A stretch of 64,000 bases of DNA from Brevibacillus_H ginsengisoli (GTDB lineage: Bacteria; Bacillota; Bacilli; Brevibacillales; Brevibacillaceae), in the NCBI RefSeq assembly GCF_050113715.1, contig NZ_JBNJQR010000003.1, positions 1 to 64,000 of the forward strand. Direction: 5' to 3'. The position numbers and the translations under genes are program-made. The notes beneath the pieces were generated by a model. The model worked only from the letters and a program-made list of their open reading frames with translations, made no database searches and had not been told where the DNA came from. This document shows positions 16,768 through 24,696 of this stretch, one piece after another (within the stretch, counting starts at the first letter, position 1; every line of letters begins with the position of its first letter).

Positions 16768-16854
16768 ATGTTTCCTAATCTAAGTGTTGAAGAATTTGAA
16801 TTCTATCTTGGCGCGCTTTACGAAATTACGTATTTATTGAACGAAAACAAGTAA
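16768..16854 (+). CDS. 28-residue small protein
   Basis: Short frame MFPNLSVEEF...NENK behind a near-perfect AAGGAGGGAG ribosome site with 6-7 bases spacing. It is acidic and amphipathic with no signal peptide. It lies between the two structured elements, with its own promoter-like AT-rich upstream region. Such a ribosome site is unlikely by chance, but translation is not proven. Confidence 0.5.
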   Translation: MFPNLSVEEFEFYLGALYEITYLLNENK

Positions 16855-16941
16855 TAAAAAATCTCACCCTTCCAACAAAATTGACGTGAATTCCTTTCGA
16901 CTGAATATAGATGGTACTAAGTGGAAGGAGTGAGAATAAGA

Positions 16942-17106
16942 GTGGCCAAACGACTAGATCGCCTTGAGAAATTTCTGACAGGGAATCTACAGATCTCGGA
17001 TAAGCAACTACCCCTTTCCAAAGAAGCCAGGGATATTTTGACTCGGCCAGTTCAATTACCTTCAGCAAGCAAGGCTGATAAATCAGATGGAAAAGGCAAC
17101 GCCTGA
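16942..17106 (+). CDS. Small basic protein, unknown
   Basis: 54 residues, GTG start after AAGGAGTGAG; an in-frame GTG seven codons earlier overlaps the ribosome site. The sequence starts AKRLDRLEKFLTG and is lysine/arginine-rich at both ends, without signal or membrane segment. A terminator overlaps the stop codon. No family recognised. Confidence 0.5.
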   Translation: MAKRLDRLEKFLTGNLQISDKQLPLSKEARDILTRPVQLPSASKADKSDGKGNA

Positions 17107-17131
17107 TCAACAAGATCAGTCGTTTTTTTTT
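17103..17131 (+). terminator. Terminator of the small basic protein gene
   Basis: CTGATC (17103-17108) and GATCAG (17114-17119) form the stem, followed by a run of nine T. Confidence 0.8.
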
Positions 17132-17147
17132 ATCGACATAAAAGAAA

Positions 17148-17341
17148 AGACTTCGTCCGCTCGTCGCTCATTTTAAGCGAAACCAAGCGGAGTGAACGAA
17201 GGAAGGAAAAGAGTCGGCATTCTTTACATCAGACTAAGAAACGAAGTGATTTTCTTGTCGATCCCTTCTGTAGTGAACGGAGCGGACAGTTGATACTACA
17301 CGCAAGCTTAAACAGAGCATAAAGGAACGAAGCCTTTTCTC
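17148..17341 (-). ncRNA. Structured intergenic element B (candidate RNA family, copy 2)
   Basis: 194 bp closed by AGAAAAGACTTCGTCC and GGAACGAAGCCTTTTCT. The two mismatches of this helix are A-C on the plus strand and therefore G-U on the minus strand, which argues the minus strand is the RNA. It shares with element A the blocks GCTCTGT, GTCCGCTCCG-YTCACT, GAAGGGA, CTCTTNTCC and GGACGAA in the same order and near-identical spacing. A small hairpin TCGCT/AGCGA replaces ATCA/TGAT of element A at the same place. Function unknown. Confidence 0.55.
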
Positions 17342-17444
17342 ATCTTGAAAACCTCTTGGCTTCCCGGCTGATCAAGCTTGCTTCATTTTATTCGGAGCGG
17401 CTATACTGGGGAAAGCAAAAGTGCCCAAGTAAAGGAGTAACATC

Positions 17445-18350
17445 ATGAGTGAAGAACTCTTGCGCATTACCGTCAAAGAGGAGGAAGCCGGACAGACAGT
17501 AAGAGACGTCCTGCAACAAAGTTACGGGGTATCCAGACGACTTCTCATCGCGGCGAAGCATACGGGTGAGATTCTGCTTAATTCTTCTCCTGTCTATGTT
17601 ACAGCCCGTGTAGAAGCGGGCGATGTCATCACCGTCATCTTGCCAGAAGAGTCCTCAGAGTCACTGGAACCGGAAGAGATGCCGCTTGCCATCCGTTATG
17701 AAGACGATGATTTCATGTGCATCGCCAAGCCAGCCGGGCTCGTCGTTCATCCGACACGAACCCATTTAAGCGGGACGCTAGCTAATGGGGTGGTTGCTTA
17801 CTGGCTCAATAGAGGAGAGAAGCGGAAATTCCGACCCGTTAATCGACTGGATAAGGATACCTCCGGGTTGCTTCTGGTTGCGAAGAATCAATGGGCTCAC
17901 GAGCAATTCTCACGGATGCAACAAGAGAAAACCATGCGAAGAACCTACCAAGCCATAGTTCACGGGTTGCTTGTACTCAATGAGGGAACTGTCGATGCGC
18001 CAATCGGGTTGCGTGACGACTCGATCATCGAACGCCAGGTACGTGAAGATGGTCAAACGGCCCGGACACACTATCAGGTTCTGCTGAGAGGACGTGAGGC
18101 TAGCTTGGTCGAGCTACGGTTGGAAACTGGCAGAACGCATCAGATTCGCGTTCACATGAGTTATCTGGGACATCCGCTGTTGGGAGACGATCTCTACGGA
18201 GGCTCCAGGGAGCAGATCACCAGGCAGGCCCTGCACGCCGTCCGTTTACGGTTCATTCATCCGCGCACAAAAAAGCTGTGTGATTTCCAGGAACCTTTGC
18301 CACACGATATAGCTATCCTTGTTAAACAGCTCAAGGCGCTTGACCTGTAA
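17445..18350 (+). CDS. RluA-family RNA pseudouridine synthase
   Basis: 301 residues, start ATG after AAAGGAGTAA. An N-terminal S4-like region (~14-75, RDVLQQSYGVSRRLL) is followed by the catalytic domain (~85-290), with the motif NRLDKDTSGLLLVAK holding the catalytic Asp, and the R-T-H-Q-I-R-V-H segment. These enzymes isomerise uridines of 23S rRNA or tRNA. The paralogue cannot be fixed; YhcT/YjbO/YlyB-type enzymes are similar. A hairpin with T-run overlaps the end of the gene. Confidence 0.92.
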   Translation: MSEELLRITVKEEEAGQTVRDVLQQSYGVSRRLLIAAKHTGEILLNSSPVYVTARVEAGDVITVILPEESSESLEPEEMPLAIRYEDDDFMCIAKPAGLVVHPTRTHLSGTLANGVVAYWLNRGEKRKFRPVNRLDKDTSGLLLVAKNQWAHEQFSRMQQEKTMRRTYQAIVHGLLVLNEGTVDAPIGLRDDSIIERQVREDGQTARTHYQVLLRGREASLVELRLETGRTHQIRVHMSYLGHPLLGDDLYGGSREQITRQALHAVRLRFIHPRTKKLCDFQEPLPHDIAILVKQLKALDL

Positions 18351-18371
18351 GTCGGAGGGTTGAGCGTTTTT
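18337..18371 (+). terminator. Terminator of the pseudouridine synthase gene
   Basis: CGCTTGACC (18337-18345) pairs with GGTTGAGCG (18358-18366), using two G-T pairs, followed by five T. The left arm lies inside the last codons of the gene. Confidence 0.6.
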
Positions 18372-18401
18372 GGGGATAGGGCGTATTCCGTGCTGGCACA
18401 A

Positions 18402-18415
18402 AGAAAGCGTTTACG
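18402..18415 (+). promoter_or_regulatory. cre-like site (CcpA box)
   Basis: AGAAAGCGTTTACG matches the catabolite-response consensus TGAAAGCGTTWWCA at 12 of 14 positions, including the central AAAGCGTTTAC. It sits 27 bases before the first gene of the homogentisate cluster, where CcpA binding would hinder transcription in the presence of preferred sugars. Confidence 0.55.
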
Positions 18416-18441
18416 CTATGATAGGAAGTAGGAGGCTTAAG

Positions 18442-18798
18442 ATGAGTCACTCACCTTTTCGTTACCAATCTTCCAATTACATCTTATCCACCGGATTTTC
18501 GCAATTGCCGAAGGGAACACCAATGTCTGACGTCCAAAAGGTATTTGCCTGTTCGTTAGTCATCGATCGGGATGAGGGACTCGTGGTCGACGCATCCTTT
18601 ACCTTTTTAATGGGATTGAATGAGGAGTTCCTGCGTGGACTGGTGATCGGACACAAATTACCTGAAAATTGGAACGAAATGCAAAAGGAAATCCGCTTAC
18701 GTTTTCTTACACCGACGCAAGGGGCCATCTTGCAGGCGATTCACTCCGCAATGGACCGTTATTTGGAAGCTGTTAAACAAGACACGGCTAATCAATAA
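18442..18798 (+). CDS. DUF3870 domain protein
   Basis: 118 residues, start ATG after GTAGGAGGC. The block FACSLVIDRDEGLVVDASFTF and the end LTPTQGAILQAIHSAMDRYLEA match DUF3870, a small cytoplasmic domain without known activity often found near catabolic genes. It is followed by 212 bases of leader and then fahA, hmgA and a flavin reductase, so a link to aromatic amino acid breakdown is plausible. Cre-like site directly upstream. Confidence 0.7.
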   Translation: MSHSPFRYQSSNYILSTGFSQLPKGTPMSDVQKVFACSLVIDRDEGLVVDASFTFLMGLNEEFLRGLVIGHKLPENWNEMQKEIRLRFLTPTQGAILQAIHSAMDRYLEAVKQDTANQ

Positions 18799-18874
18799 AA
18801 TCACATAAAGCATCGCTGGCTGTCTATGGGGAGTGGCTCCGTCAAAAGAACTGCTCTCAAATAGAGTAGACAAC

Positions 18875-18976
18875 ACCCAGTCTTTTGCTTATCGTCTTTT
18901 GAACATCCTCAAATTTGCAGACGGGATCCGTATGCCTAGATGGGTGTCAACTGGTGAAAAGCGGGACTGGGTTTTC
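18875..18976 (+). promoter_or_regulatory. Candidate attenuator leader before fahA
   Basis: ACCCAGTC (18875-18882) pairs with GACTGGGT (18965-18972), followed by TTTTC. The overlapping ACACCC (18873-18878) can instead pair with GGGTGT (18942-18947). The two pairings exclude each other and the first ends in a T-run, the layout of a switchable terminator. It matches no riboswitch class I know. The 90-base loop is long for a simple terminator. Confidence 0.4.
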
Positions 18977-19010
18977 TTATTTTTCAGTAGTTTTTAAAGG
19001 AGGGTGTCGA

Positions 19011-19937
19011 ATGAAACTGATCAGCTATCAACCGCTTGCACATTCCCAACTGGAGTGGAGTACAGGGATATATACAGATCACGGCATCATTGATCTGGCT
19101 ACATCATCTATCCGAGCTCCACAAAAGATGCAGCAGCTTCTTGAGGATTGGGAAAAATGGCAAATGGAATTGAATCTTCTTGCATTCGAAAAGGAACACC
19201 ACATCGCTTTGGAGGAGGTTCGTTTGGGCCCACCACTGCCGCGTCCCGCCAGCTTCCGGGATTTCTACGCTTTTGAGACACACGTTCGAACCTGCAGGCA
19301 AAAGCGCGGGTTGGAGATGGTCCCCGAATGGTATCAGTTTCCTGTCTTCTATTTCTCCAATCCAGCCGTGATGACAGGAACCGGTCAGCGCATCATGAAG
19401 CCCAATTCGACACGAGAGCTGGATTATGAGCTGGAGGTCGCATGTATCCTTGGCAAAGGCGGAGTCAACATTCCGGTGGAAGAAGCGGATTCCTATATCG
19501 CAGGCTTCTGCATTTTGAATGATTGGAGCGCTCGGGACGTTCAGCGGGAGGAAGTCAAGGTTGGACTGGGACCCGCCAAAGGAAAAGATTTTGCCACCTC
19601 AATGGGGCCGTATCTCGTCACATCGGATGAGCTTGCCGATGTAAGGATTTCTGACGAGAAAGGGGATCGGTATGATTTGACGATGATAGCCCGAGTGAAC
19701 GGCAGGGAGTATTCCCGCGGGAACCTTGCGGATATTACCTTTACTTTCGCGCAGATGATTGCGCGCGCATCCGAGGATTGTCCACTATATCCCGGCGATG
19801 TCATTGGATCAGGAACTGTGGGAAGCGGATGTATTCTGGAGCTTGGCGGCGAAGAGTACGGATGGCTTCAGCCTGGTGACGTCGTGGAATTGGAAGTAGA
19901 ACGTCTAGGAGTGCTGTGCAATCGGATCAGCGAGTAA
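19011..19937 (+). CDS. fahA: Fumarylacetoacetate hydrolase family protein (fumarylacetoacetase)
   Basis: 308 residues from the ATG after AAAGGAGGGTGTCG; the in-frame codon at 18915 has no ribosome site. The FAH fold covers the C-terminal two thirds, with ELDYELEVACILGKGG (metal-binding Glu residues), YIAGFCILNDWSARDVQ, KGKDFATSMGPYLV and GDVIGSGTVGSG. It hydrolyses fumarylacetoacetate to fumarate and acetoacetate, the last step of homogentisate breakdown. First enzyme gene of the cluster with hmgA 23 bases downstream. The neighbourhood makes the fumarylacetoacetase role more likely than another FAH activity. Confidence 0.88.
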   Translation: MKLISYQPLAHSQLEWSTGIYTDHGIIDLATSSIRAPQKMQQLLEDWEKWQMELNLLAFEKEHHIALEEVRLGPPLPRPASFRDFYAFETHVRTCRQKRGLEMVPEWYQFPVFYFSNPAVMTGTGQRIMKPNSTRELDYELEVACILGKGGVNIPVEEADSYIAGFCILNDWSARDVQREEVKVGLGPAKGKDFATSMGPYLVTSDELADVRISDEKGDRYDLTMIARVNGREYSRGNLADITFTFAQMIARASEDCPLYPGDVIGSGTVGSGCILELGGEEYGWLQPGDVVELEVERLGVLCNRISE

Positions 19938-19960
19938 TCAGTATATAAGGGGGAAATCAG

Positions 19961-21124
19961 ATGGCCTTTTATCATCGAATGGGTGAACTTCCGCAAAAGC
20001 GGCACACGACCTTTTACAAACCTAACGGAGAGTTGTATCGTGAACAGGTGATGGGAACCAAAGGCTTTTCGGGTATTCAATCAATCCTCTATCACCACAA
20101 TCCGCCAACACAGGTACGAGAAGCGCGTAAGTTTGCTCAGCTTGATCTGGAGTATGTGGAATCTGATGTGTTGAAGCATCGCCATTTTCTCACGTTTGAT
20201 TTGCCAGCGGGCAAAGATCCTGTGATGGGACGACGTTATCTGATGGGGAATCAGGATGTGGTACTTGGCGTCTCGATTCCGACTGAACCCATGGAGTATT
20301 TTTATCGGAATGCGGACGGAGATGAGTTGTTGTTTGTCCATGAGGGTAAAGGGGAATTGCAGACGGTGTTTGGCACGCTTACGTATCGGGAAGGCGATTA
20401 TCTGGTCATTCCGATCGGTACGACTTATCGAATTGTTCCTTCGTCTGAGAAGACCAGATTCTTGGTCATCGAATCAGAGAATGAAATCGTTTCGCCCAAG
20501 CGCTATCGCAACGAGTACGGACAGTTGTTGGAACATTCACCATTTTGTGAACGTGACATTCGACTGCCGGAACGATTGGATACGCATGCGGAAGCGGGAA
20601 ATTACGAAGTTCGGGTGAAAAAGGGCAATACTTTATACAGCTACCAATTTGATTTCCATCCGCTAGACGTGGTGGGGTGGGACGGATATCTTTATCCCTA
20701 TGCCTTGAGCATCCATGATTTTGAGCCAATAACTGGACGCATTCATCAGCCGCCTCCTGTCCATCAGACGTTTGACGGACGTAATTTTGTGATCTGTTCA
20801 TTTGTCCCTCGCCTCTACGACTATCATCCGAACGCAATACCGGCTCCTTACTTCCACAGCAATGTAGAGAGTGATGAAGTCTTGTATTATGTGGCGGGGA
20901 ATTTTATGAGTCGGAACGGAATCTATGAAGGATCCATCACCCTGCATCCAATGGGGATTCCGCACGGGCCGCATCCAGGTAAAATAGAAGCTAGTATCGG
21001 CAAAAAAGAGACACAAGAGCTGGCTGTCATGCTTGATACTTTCAATCCGCTGAAAATGACACGCAAGGCTCTGGAAATTGAAGATGGTAACTATATGTAC
21101 AGTTGGTTGCCGAAAACGGAATAA
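19961..21124 (+). CDS. hmgA: Homogentisate 1,2-dioxygenase
   Basis: 387 residues, start ATG after AAGGGGGAAATC. It is of the shorter Bacillus type. The cupin core shows FYRNADGDELLFVHEGKG, GDYLVIPIGTTYRIVP and the late metal-ligand region HSNVESDEVLYYVAGNF with HPMGIPHGPHPG, which supplies the His/Glu ligands for Fe(II). It opens the ring of homogentisate to maleylacetoacetate. It lies between fahA and a flavin reductase. 4-Hydroxyphenylpyruvate dioxygenase and maleylacetoacetate isomerase genes are not in the window. Confidence 0.93.
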   Translation: MAFYHRMGELPQKRHTTFYKPNGELYREQVMGTKGFSGIQSILYHHNPPTQVREARKFAQLDLEYVESDVLKHRHFLTFDLPAGKDPVMGRRYLMGNQDVVLGVSIPTEPMEYFYRNADGDELLFVHEGKGELQTVFGTLTYREGDYLVIPIGTTYRIVPSSEKTRFLVIESENEIVSPKRYRNEYGQLLEHSPFCERDIRLPERLDTHAEAGNYEVRVKKGNTLYSYQFDFHPLDVVGWDGYLYPYALSIHDFEPITGRIHQPPPVHQTFDGRNFVICSFVPRLYDYHPNAIPAPYFHSNVESDEVLYYVAGNFMSRNGIYEGSITLHPMGIPHGPHPGKIEASIGKKETQELAVMLDTFNPLKMTRKALEIEDGNYMYSWLPKTE

Positions 21125-21139
21125 GAAAGGGGCACCCCT

Positions 21140-21766
21140 ATGGAAATTGAGATTGGCAAGATTGAACGACAAGACAAATACAAACTTTTAATCGGCTGTG
21201 TGGTTCCACGCCCAATCGCCTGGATTACTTCGTTGAACGAGAGCGGAGTGGTGAATGTTGCTCCTTTTAGCTATTTTAACGTCGCCTGCATCGATCCGAT
21301 GATGATCTCTGTTTCGGTTGCGCGCAAGCCGAACCAGGTGATGAAGGATACAGCCCACAATATCGCGGCGACAGGAGAATTCGTCGTGAATATGGTGGAC
21401 GCAAGCAATGTGGAAGCCGTTAATCAAAGCTCGGCAGACTATCCCGCAGGTGTCAGCGAAATGGAGGAGATCGGACTTACTCCGGTTTCCTCCCACATGG
21501 TGAAACCGCCGCGCCTGAAGGAATCACGGGTCCATTTCGAATGCCGTTTGCATCAAATTGTGACGTTGGGCGATCCCGCCGCCTCGGATTTGATCATCGG
21601 GGAAGTGGTTCATGTACATGTTGACGATGCGCTTTATTCACAAGGAAAGATTGATATTGTTCAATTTGCTCCTATTAGCCGACTGGCTGGACATACGTAC
21701 GGAACTATCGGTGAAACCTTTGACATCCCGCGTCCGATCTACCAACCGAAACCGAACCAAAAGTAA
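21140..21766 (+). CDS. Flavin reductase family protein
   Basis: 208 residues, start ATG after AAGGGGCACCCC, 15 bases behind hmgA. FMN-binding split-barrel protein: VVPRPIAWITSLNESGVVNVAPFSYFN and the TGEFVVNMV segment are typical. Homologues reduce FMN with NAD(P)H for two-component oxygenases and also occur in homogentisate clusters of Bacillus. Its substrate or partner is not given by the sequence. Last gene of the cluster. Confidence 0.88.
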   Translation: MEIEIGKIERQDKYKLLIGCVVPRPIAWITSLNESGVVNVAPFSYFNVACIDPMMISVSVARKPNQVMKDTAHNIAATGEFVVNMVDASNVEAVNQSSADYPAGVSEMEEIGLTPVSSHMVKPPRLKESRVHFECRLHQIVTLGDPAASDLIIGEVVHVHVDDALYSQGKIDIVQFAPISRLAGHTYGTIGETFDIPRPIYQPKPNQK

Positions 21767-21887
21767 GAGGCTAATCCAAGTCAGACCTAAGACGGAGGAC
21801 AAATCCCCCTCAAGCCAGTTATGAGCAGACTTGATAATCGGTAGGATAAGAGTATCAAGATTAACGGATCAGAAAGGATTGATTATC

Positions 21888-22226
21888 ATGTCTCGTTTGT
21901 ACCGTTCAAGAACAGATAAAAAACTATTTGGCGTTTGCGGGGGACTAGCCCGAATCATGGATGTTGATTCAACCTTGGTAAGACTAGCTGTCGTTTTGTT
22001 GATTGTGTTCACAGGTATTCCGCTTCTCCTGTACTTCCTCATGGCCTTGATTATGCCGAAGGAACCGCTCTTCTATAGCTACACGGAGGACAAAGATCTG
22101 TTCAGCTCTGCCTCTACTGCCAATTATGGCGCATATGATCTGGATCGAGATATTGACCGGATCGAGAAGCAAGCGTTGCAAGCTGAAGTGGTGCGCCTGC
22201 GAGCAGAATTAGCCAAGCTTCGATAA
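21888..22226 (+). CDS. PspC domain protein
   Basis: 112 residues, start ATG after AGAAAGGATTG. The PspC signature occupies residues ~4-60: LYRSRTDKKLFGVCGGLA, then a membrane helix (LAVVLLIVFTGIPLLLYFLMALIMP). A charged coiled-coil-like tail follows (RIEKQALQAEVVRLRAELAKL). Related proteins help in the phage-shock or LiaRS-type envelope stress response. No psp or lia genes are adjacent. The function here is inferred from the domain only. Confidence 0.85.
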   Translation: MSRLYRSRTDKKLFGVCGGLARIMDVDSTLVRLAVVLLIVFTGIPLLLYFLMALIMPKEPLFYSYTEDKDLFSSASTANYGAYDLDRDIDRIEKQALQAEVVRLRAELAKLR

Positions 22227-22360
22227 AAAACGGAGCCTGGAGAAAAACGAGTCAGCGATTGCTTGCCGAGAAAAAATTTTCTGGAGACTGTCAATCAACG
22301 ACCTCCCGCTGCATATCTTGTAAGGTGGAAGGAGCAATCCTACATAGGGAGGGAACGGCA

Positions 22361-22531
22361 TTGTATTTGGGAGTTTTCGACATGAATCAACGTCTTGAGC
22401 AAACGCGTAAAGTTTTACGTGAAAAAAGGCATCTCAAACAATTACTCGAGGACGATATTCGAGAATTGGAGCGTGACGTTGAGGAATTGGAAGAAATGCT
22501 GCTTGTATCAAACCAAAAAGTTTTACGATAA
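22361..22531 (+). CDS. Small coiled-coil protein
   Basis: 56 residues if started at the TTG 7 bases after GGGAGGG, or 49 from the ATG at 22382. Almost the whole chain is a charged heptad-like helix (QTRKVLREKRHLKQLLEDDI..). No signal or membrane segment. No family recognised. It may pair with the PspC protein, whose tail is also coiled-coil, but this is only a guess from position. Confidence 0.5.
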   Translation: MYLGVFDMNQRLEQTRKVLREKRHLKQLLEDDIRELERDVEELEEMLLVSNQKVLR

Positions 22532-22678
22532 ACATGGGGAAAGCTTCTGTTCAAAGGAAACTCGGCAATTGTGTCGGGTGGCTGGGACGGGAGCTTTTCT
22601 GTCTGAGCTTGAGAATTGCGTAGCGGATGACGACATGTTAGGATGATACCATTGATTGGATGAAATGGAGGAATTCCA

Positions 22679-23431
22679 ATGGATAAATTTCAAGAGTATC
22701 TCGCTCAATACGAACAACAAGTGGAACAAGATATTGATAAGCGTGTCGCGTTTATCCGTGAAGAAATTTTGGACAAAGGGCTCAAGGGTGCCGTCGTCGG
22801 GATTTCCGGCGGTATTGACAGTGCGGTAACCGCTGCGCTTTGTGTACGAGCATTGGGGAGAGAGCGCGTGATCGGCGTATGGCTTCCAGCGTACTCACTT
22901 GATGTTCATGCGGAAGATGCGAAAAGATTGGCGGATGCCATTGACTTGAATTTGGTTACTATCTCCGTGAATTCGGCTTATGACGCGATGACCGAAGAGA
23001 TTGAGAAGGTCTTGCCCATTGATGATAAAACCAAAGGAAACACCAAAGCGCGCCTGCGGATGACCTCTCTGTACGCAGTAGCCAACCAAAAAGGCTACCT
23101 GGTAGTAGACACCTGCAACAAAAGTGAAATTTACGTCGGGTACATGACCAAGGGTGGGGATGGCCTAGCCGACATTAATCCGGTTGCCAGCTTGACCAAG
23201 CATGAGATCCGCATTATTGCCAAGCACTTGGGGGTTCCATCCACAATCTTGACAAAAGCCCCTTCCGCTGACTTGTGGGAAGGTCAAACAGACGAGCAAG
23301 AGATGGGCTTCACCTATGAAGATTTGGATCGTTTGCTGATCACAGGGGAGACCAGGGAGAGCGCTATGGAAAGAATTGAGTACCTGCATCGCATCTCTGA
23401 GCATAAGCGCCGCCCAATGCCGGAAATCTAG
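22679..23431 (+). CDS. nadE: NH3-dependent NAD+ synthetase
   Basis: 250 residues, start ATG after ATGGAGGAATTCC. The PP-loop GISGGIDSAVTAALC near residue 43 binds ATP. Later motifs: TKGNTKARLRMTSLYAVANQ, GYLVVDTCNKSE and the P2 region APSADLWEGQTDEQEMG. No amidase domain, so it uses ammonia. It converts nicotinate adenine dinucleotide to NAD+. The next gene follows after 10 bases, so the two are probably co-transcribed. Confidence 0.95.
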   Translation: MDKFQEYLAQYEQQVEQDIDKRVAFIREEILDKGLKGAVVGISGGIDSAVTAALCVRALGRERVIGVWLPAYSLDVHAEDAKRLADAIDLNLVTISVNSAYDAMTEEIEKVLPIDDKTKGNTKARLRMTSLYAVANQKGYLVVDTCNKSEIYVGYMTKGGDGLADINPVASLTKHEIRIIAKHLGVPSTILTKAPSADLWEGQTDEQEMGFTYEDLDRLLITGETRESAMERIEYLHRISEHKRRPMPEI

Positions 23432-23441
23432 GAGAAGCGTG

Positions 23442-24278
23442 ATGAAACAATTTTCTAATGTTACTGTTTTCACAAGCTGTCTTTGGCAAATCAATTCAAC
23501 GATTGTGGAGAGACCGGATCGGATTTATGTGTTTGATCCTGCTTATTTTCCACATGAAATAGAACGGATTACTCAGTATGTGACTGAAATACAAAGAAAC
23601 CGTCCGATCTCGTTAGTCTTTACTCATGGCGATTGGGATCATATCGTCGGATACCGAGAGTTTGCTGATGCTACGGTCATCGCTCATGAGGCGATTAACA
23701 AGGACGATCAATTGGCAGAACAAATTGCGAAAGCGAAGCAATTTGACGCAAGGTATTATGTGGATCGGGGGCATGAGCTGCTGATTCCTCAAGTGAACCA
23801 ACAAATTACAGCTGACTGTACAGTCGAGAATCGTGATGGAGTAGTGTTCATTCCAACTCCGGGGCATACACATGACATGATGGCTACTTATTTTGTCCAC
23901 GAGAAGGTGCTGGTAGCTGGTGATATGCTCTCAGATTTGGAGTTTCCCTTTATCTATCATGACAGCTCAGCCTACTTGAGCAGTCTGAAGAAACTGAAAC
24001 AACTTCTTGAGACTAGGGAAATTGAGCTGTTGATTCCTGGGCATGGCCATTGCACGACGAATCTTTCCGAGATGATGAAAAGAATTGAACAAGATGTTGC
24101 CTACGTTGAGGCTGTCAGAGAGTTAGTATTTGGTCTTGTTGAGCAAGGGCATAGCAAGGAGCAAATTTGGCCGGAGTTTCAGACGCTGAGGTATAAAGGA
24201 GAGGAAATTGGACCAAGCTTGATGGGGCAGCATGAATCCAACCTCGATCAGTTGATCCTGGAAGCGAATCGCCAGTAA
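23442..24278 (+). CDS. MBL-fold metallo-hydrolase
   Basis: 278 residues from the ATG 7 bases after AGGAG. Motifs of the metallo-beta-lactamase fold in order: THGDWDHIVGY (a variant of HxHxDH with the first His shifted), PTPGHTHDMM, the metal-bridging Asp in VLVAGDMLSDLEF, and LLIPGHGHC. It should hydrolyse an ester, lactone or phosphodiester bond. The substrate is unknown. Directly behind nadE. Confidence 0.85.
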   Translation: MKQFSNVTVFTSCLWQINSTIVERPDRIYVFDPAYFPHEIERITQYVTEIQRNRPISLVFTHGDWDHIVGYREFADATVIAHEAINKDDQLAEQIAKAKQFDARYYVDRGHELLIPQVNQQITADCTVENRDGVVFIPTPGHTHDMMATYFVHEKVLVAGDMLSDLEFPFIYHDSSAYLSSLKKLKQLLETREIELLIPGHGHCTTNLSEMMKRIEQDVAYVEAVRELVFGLVEQGHSKEQIWPEFQTLRYKGEEIGPSLMGQHESNLDQLILEANRQ

Positions 24279-24389
24279 ATTGCTGATGGGAATTGATTTC
24301 TTGCAAAACATTGATTCTGGTCTCGATTTCCTTCATAATAGAGTGTATGTGTTTAGATTGAATTATTGAAGTGTAAGAGGTGGATGTTA

Positions 24390-24614
24390 ATGTCTACAAC
24401 TGAATTGTTACTTGGAGCAAGCTTCGAAGGTCGCGTTTTGCGCACGTTGCAATCCTTTTTCCGTCGTTCTAACGATGTGTTATTGCGTGAAAGCTTATGG
24501 GCTACTGGTCTTGAAATGGATCAAGTAGATGTTGTTATGAGCATGCTGGATGATAACCACACTGTTAGTGAGATCATGGAAAGCCTTCGTCAAAAAGGTG
24601 TGTTTAACAAGTAA
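24390..24614 (+). CDS. Small hypothetical protein
   Basis: 74 residues from the ATG 8 bases after GAGGTGGAT-type ribosome site; upstream in-frame ATGs lack one. Helical, with no signal peptide; the end EIMESLRQKGVFNK resembles a short helix-turn pattern but I cannot name a domain. It has its own strong terminator 38 bases further on. Confidence 0.6.
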   Translation: MSTTELLLGASFEGRVLRTLQSFFRRSNDVLLRESLWATGLEMDQVDVVMSMLDDNHTVSEIMESLRQKGVFNK

Positions 24615-24652
24615 GGCGGTACCATCCGTTTGAACAATTGCCGCAGATAGAC

Positions 24653-24693
24653 AAAAAACCGGTTTCTTCCATAAAAGGAGGAACCGGTTTTTT
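24653..24693. terminator. Bidirectional terminator before the DUF2062 gene
   Basis: AAAAAACCGGTTTCTTCC (24653-24670) pairs with GGAGGAACCGGTTTTTT (24677-24693), with A and T flanks. It ends the small gene on the plus strand and the DUF2062 gene on the minus strand. Confidence 0.85.
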
Positions 24694-24696
24694 ACG

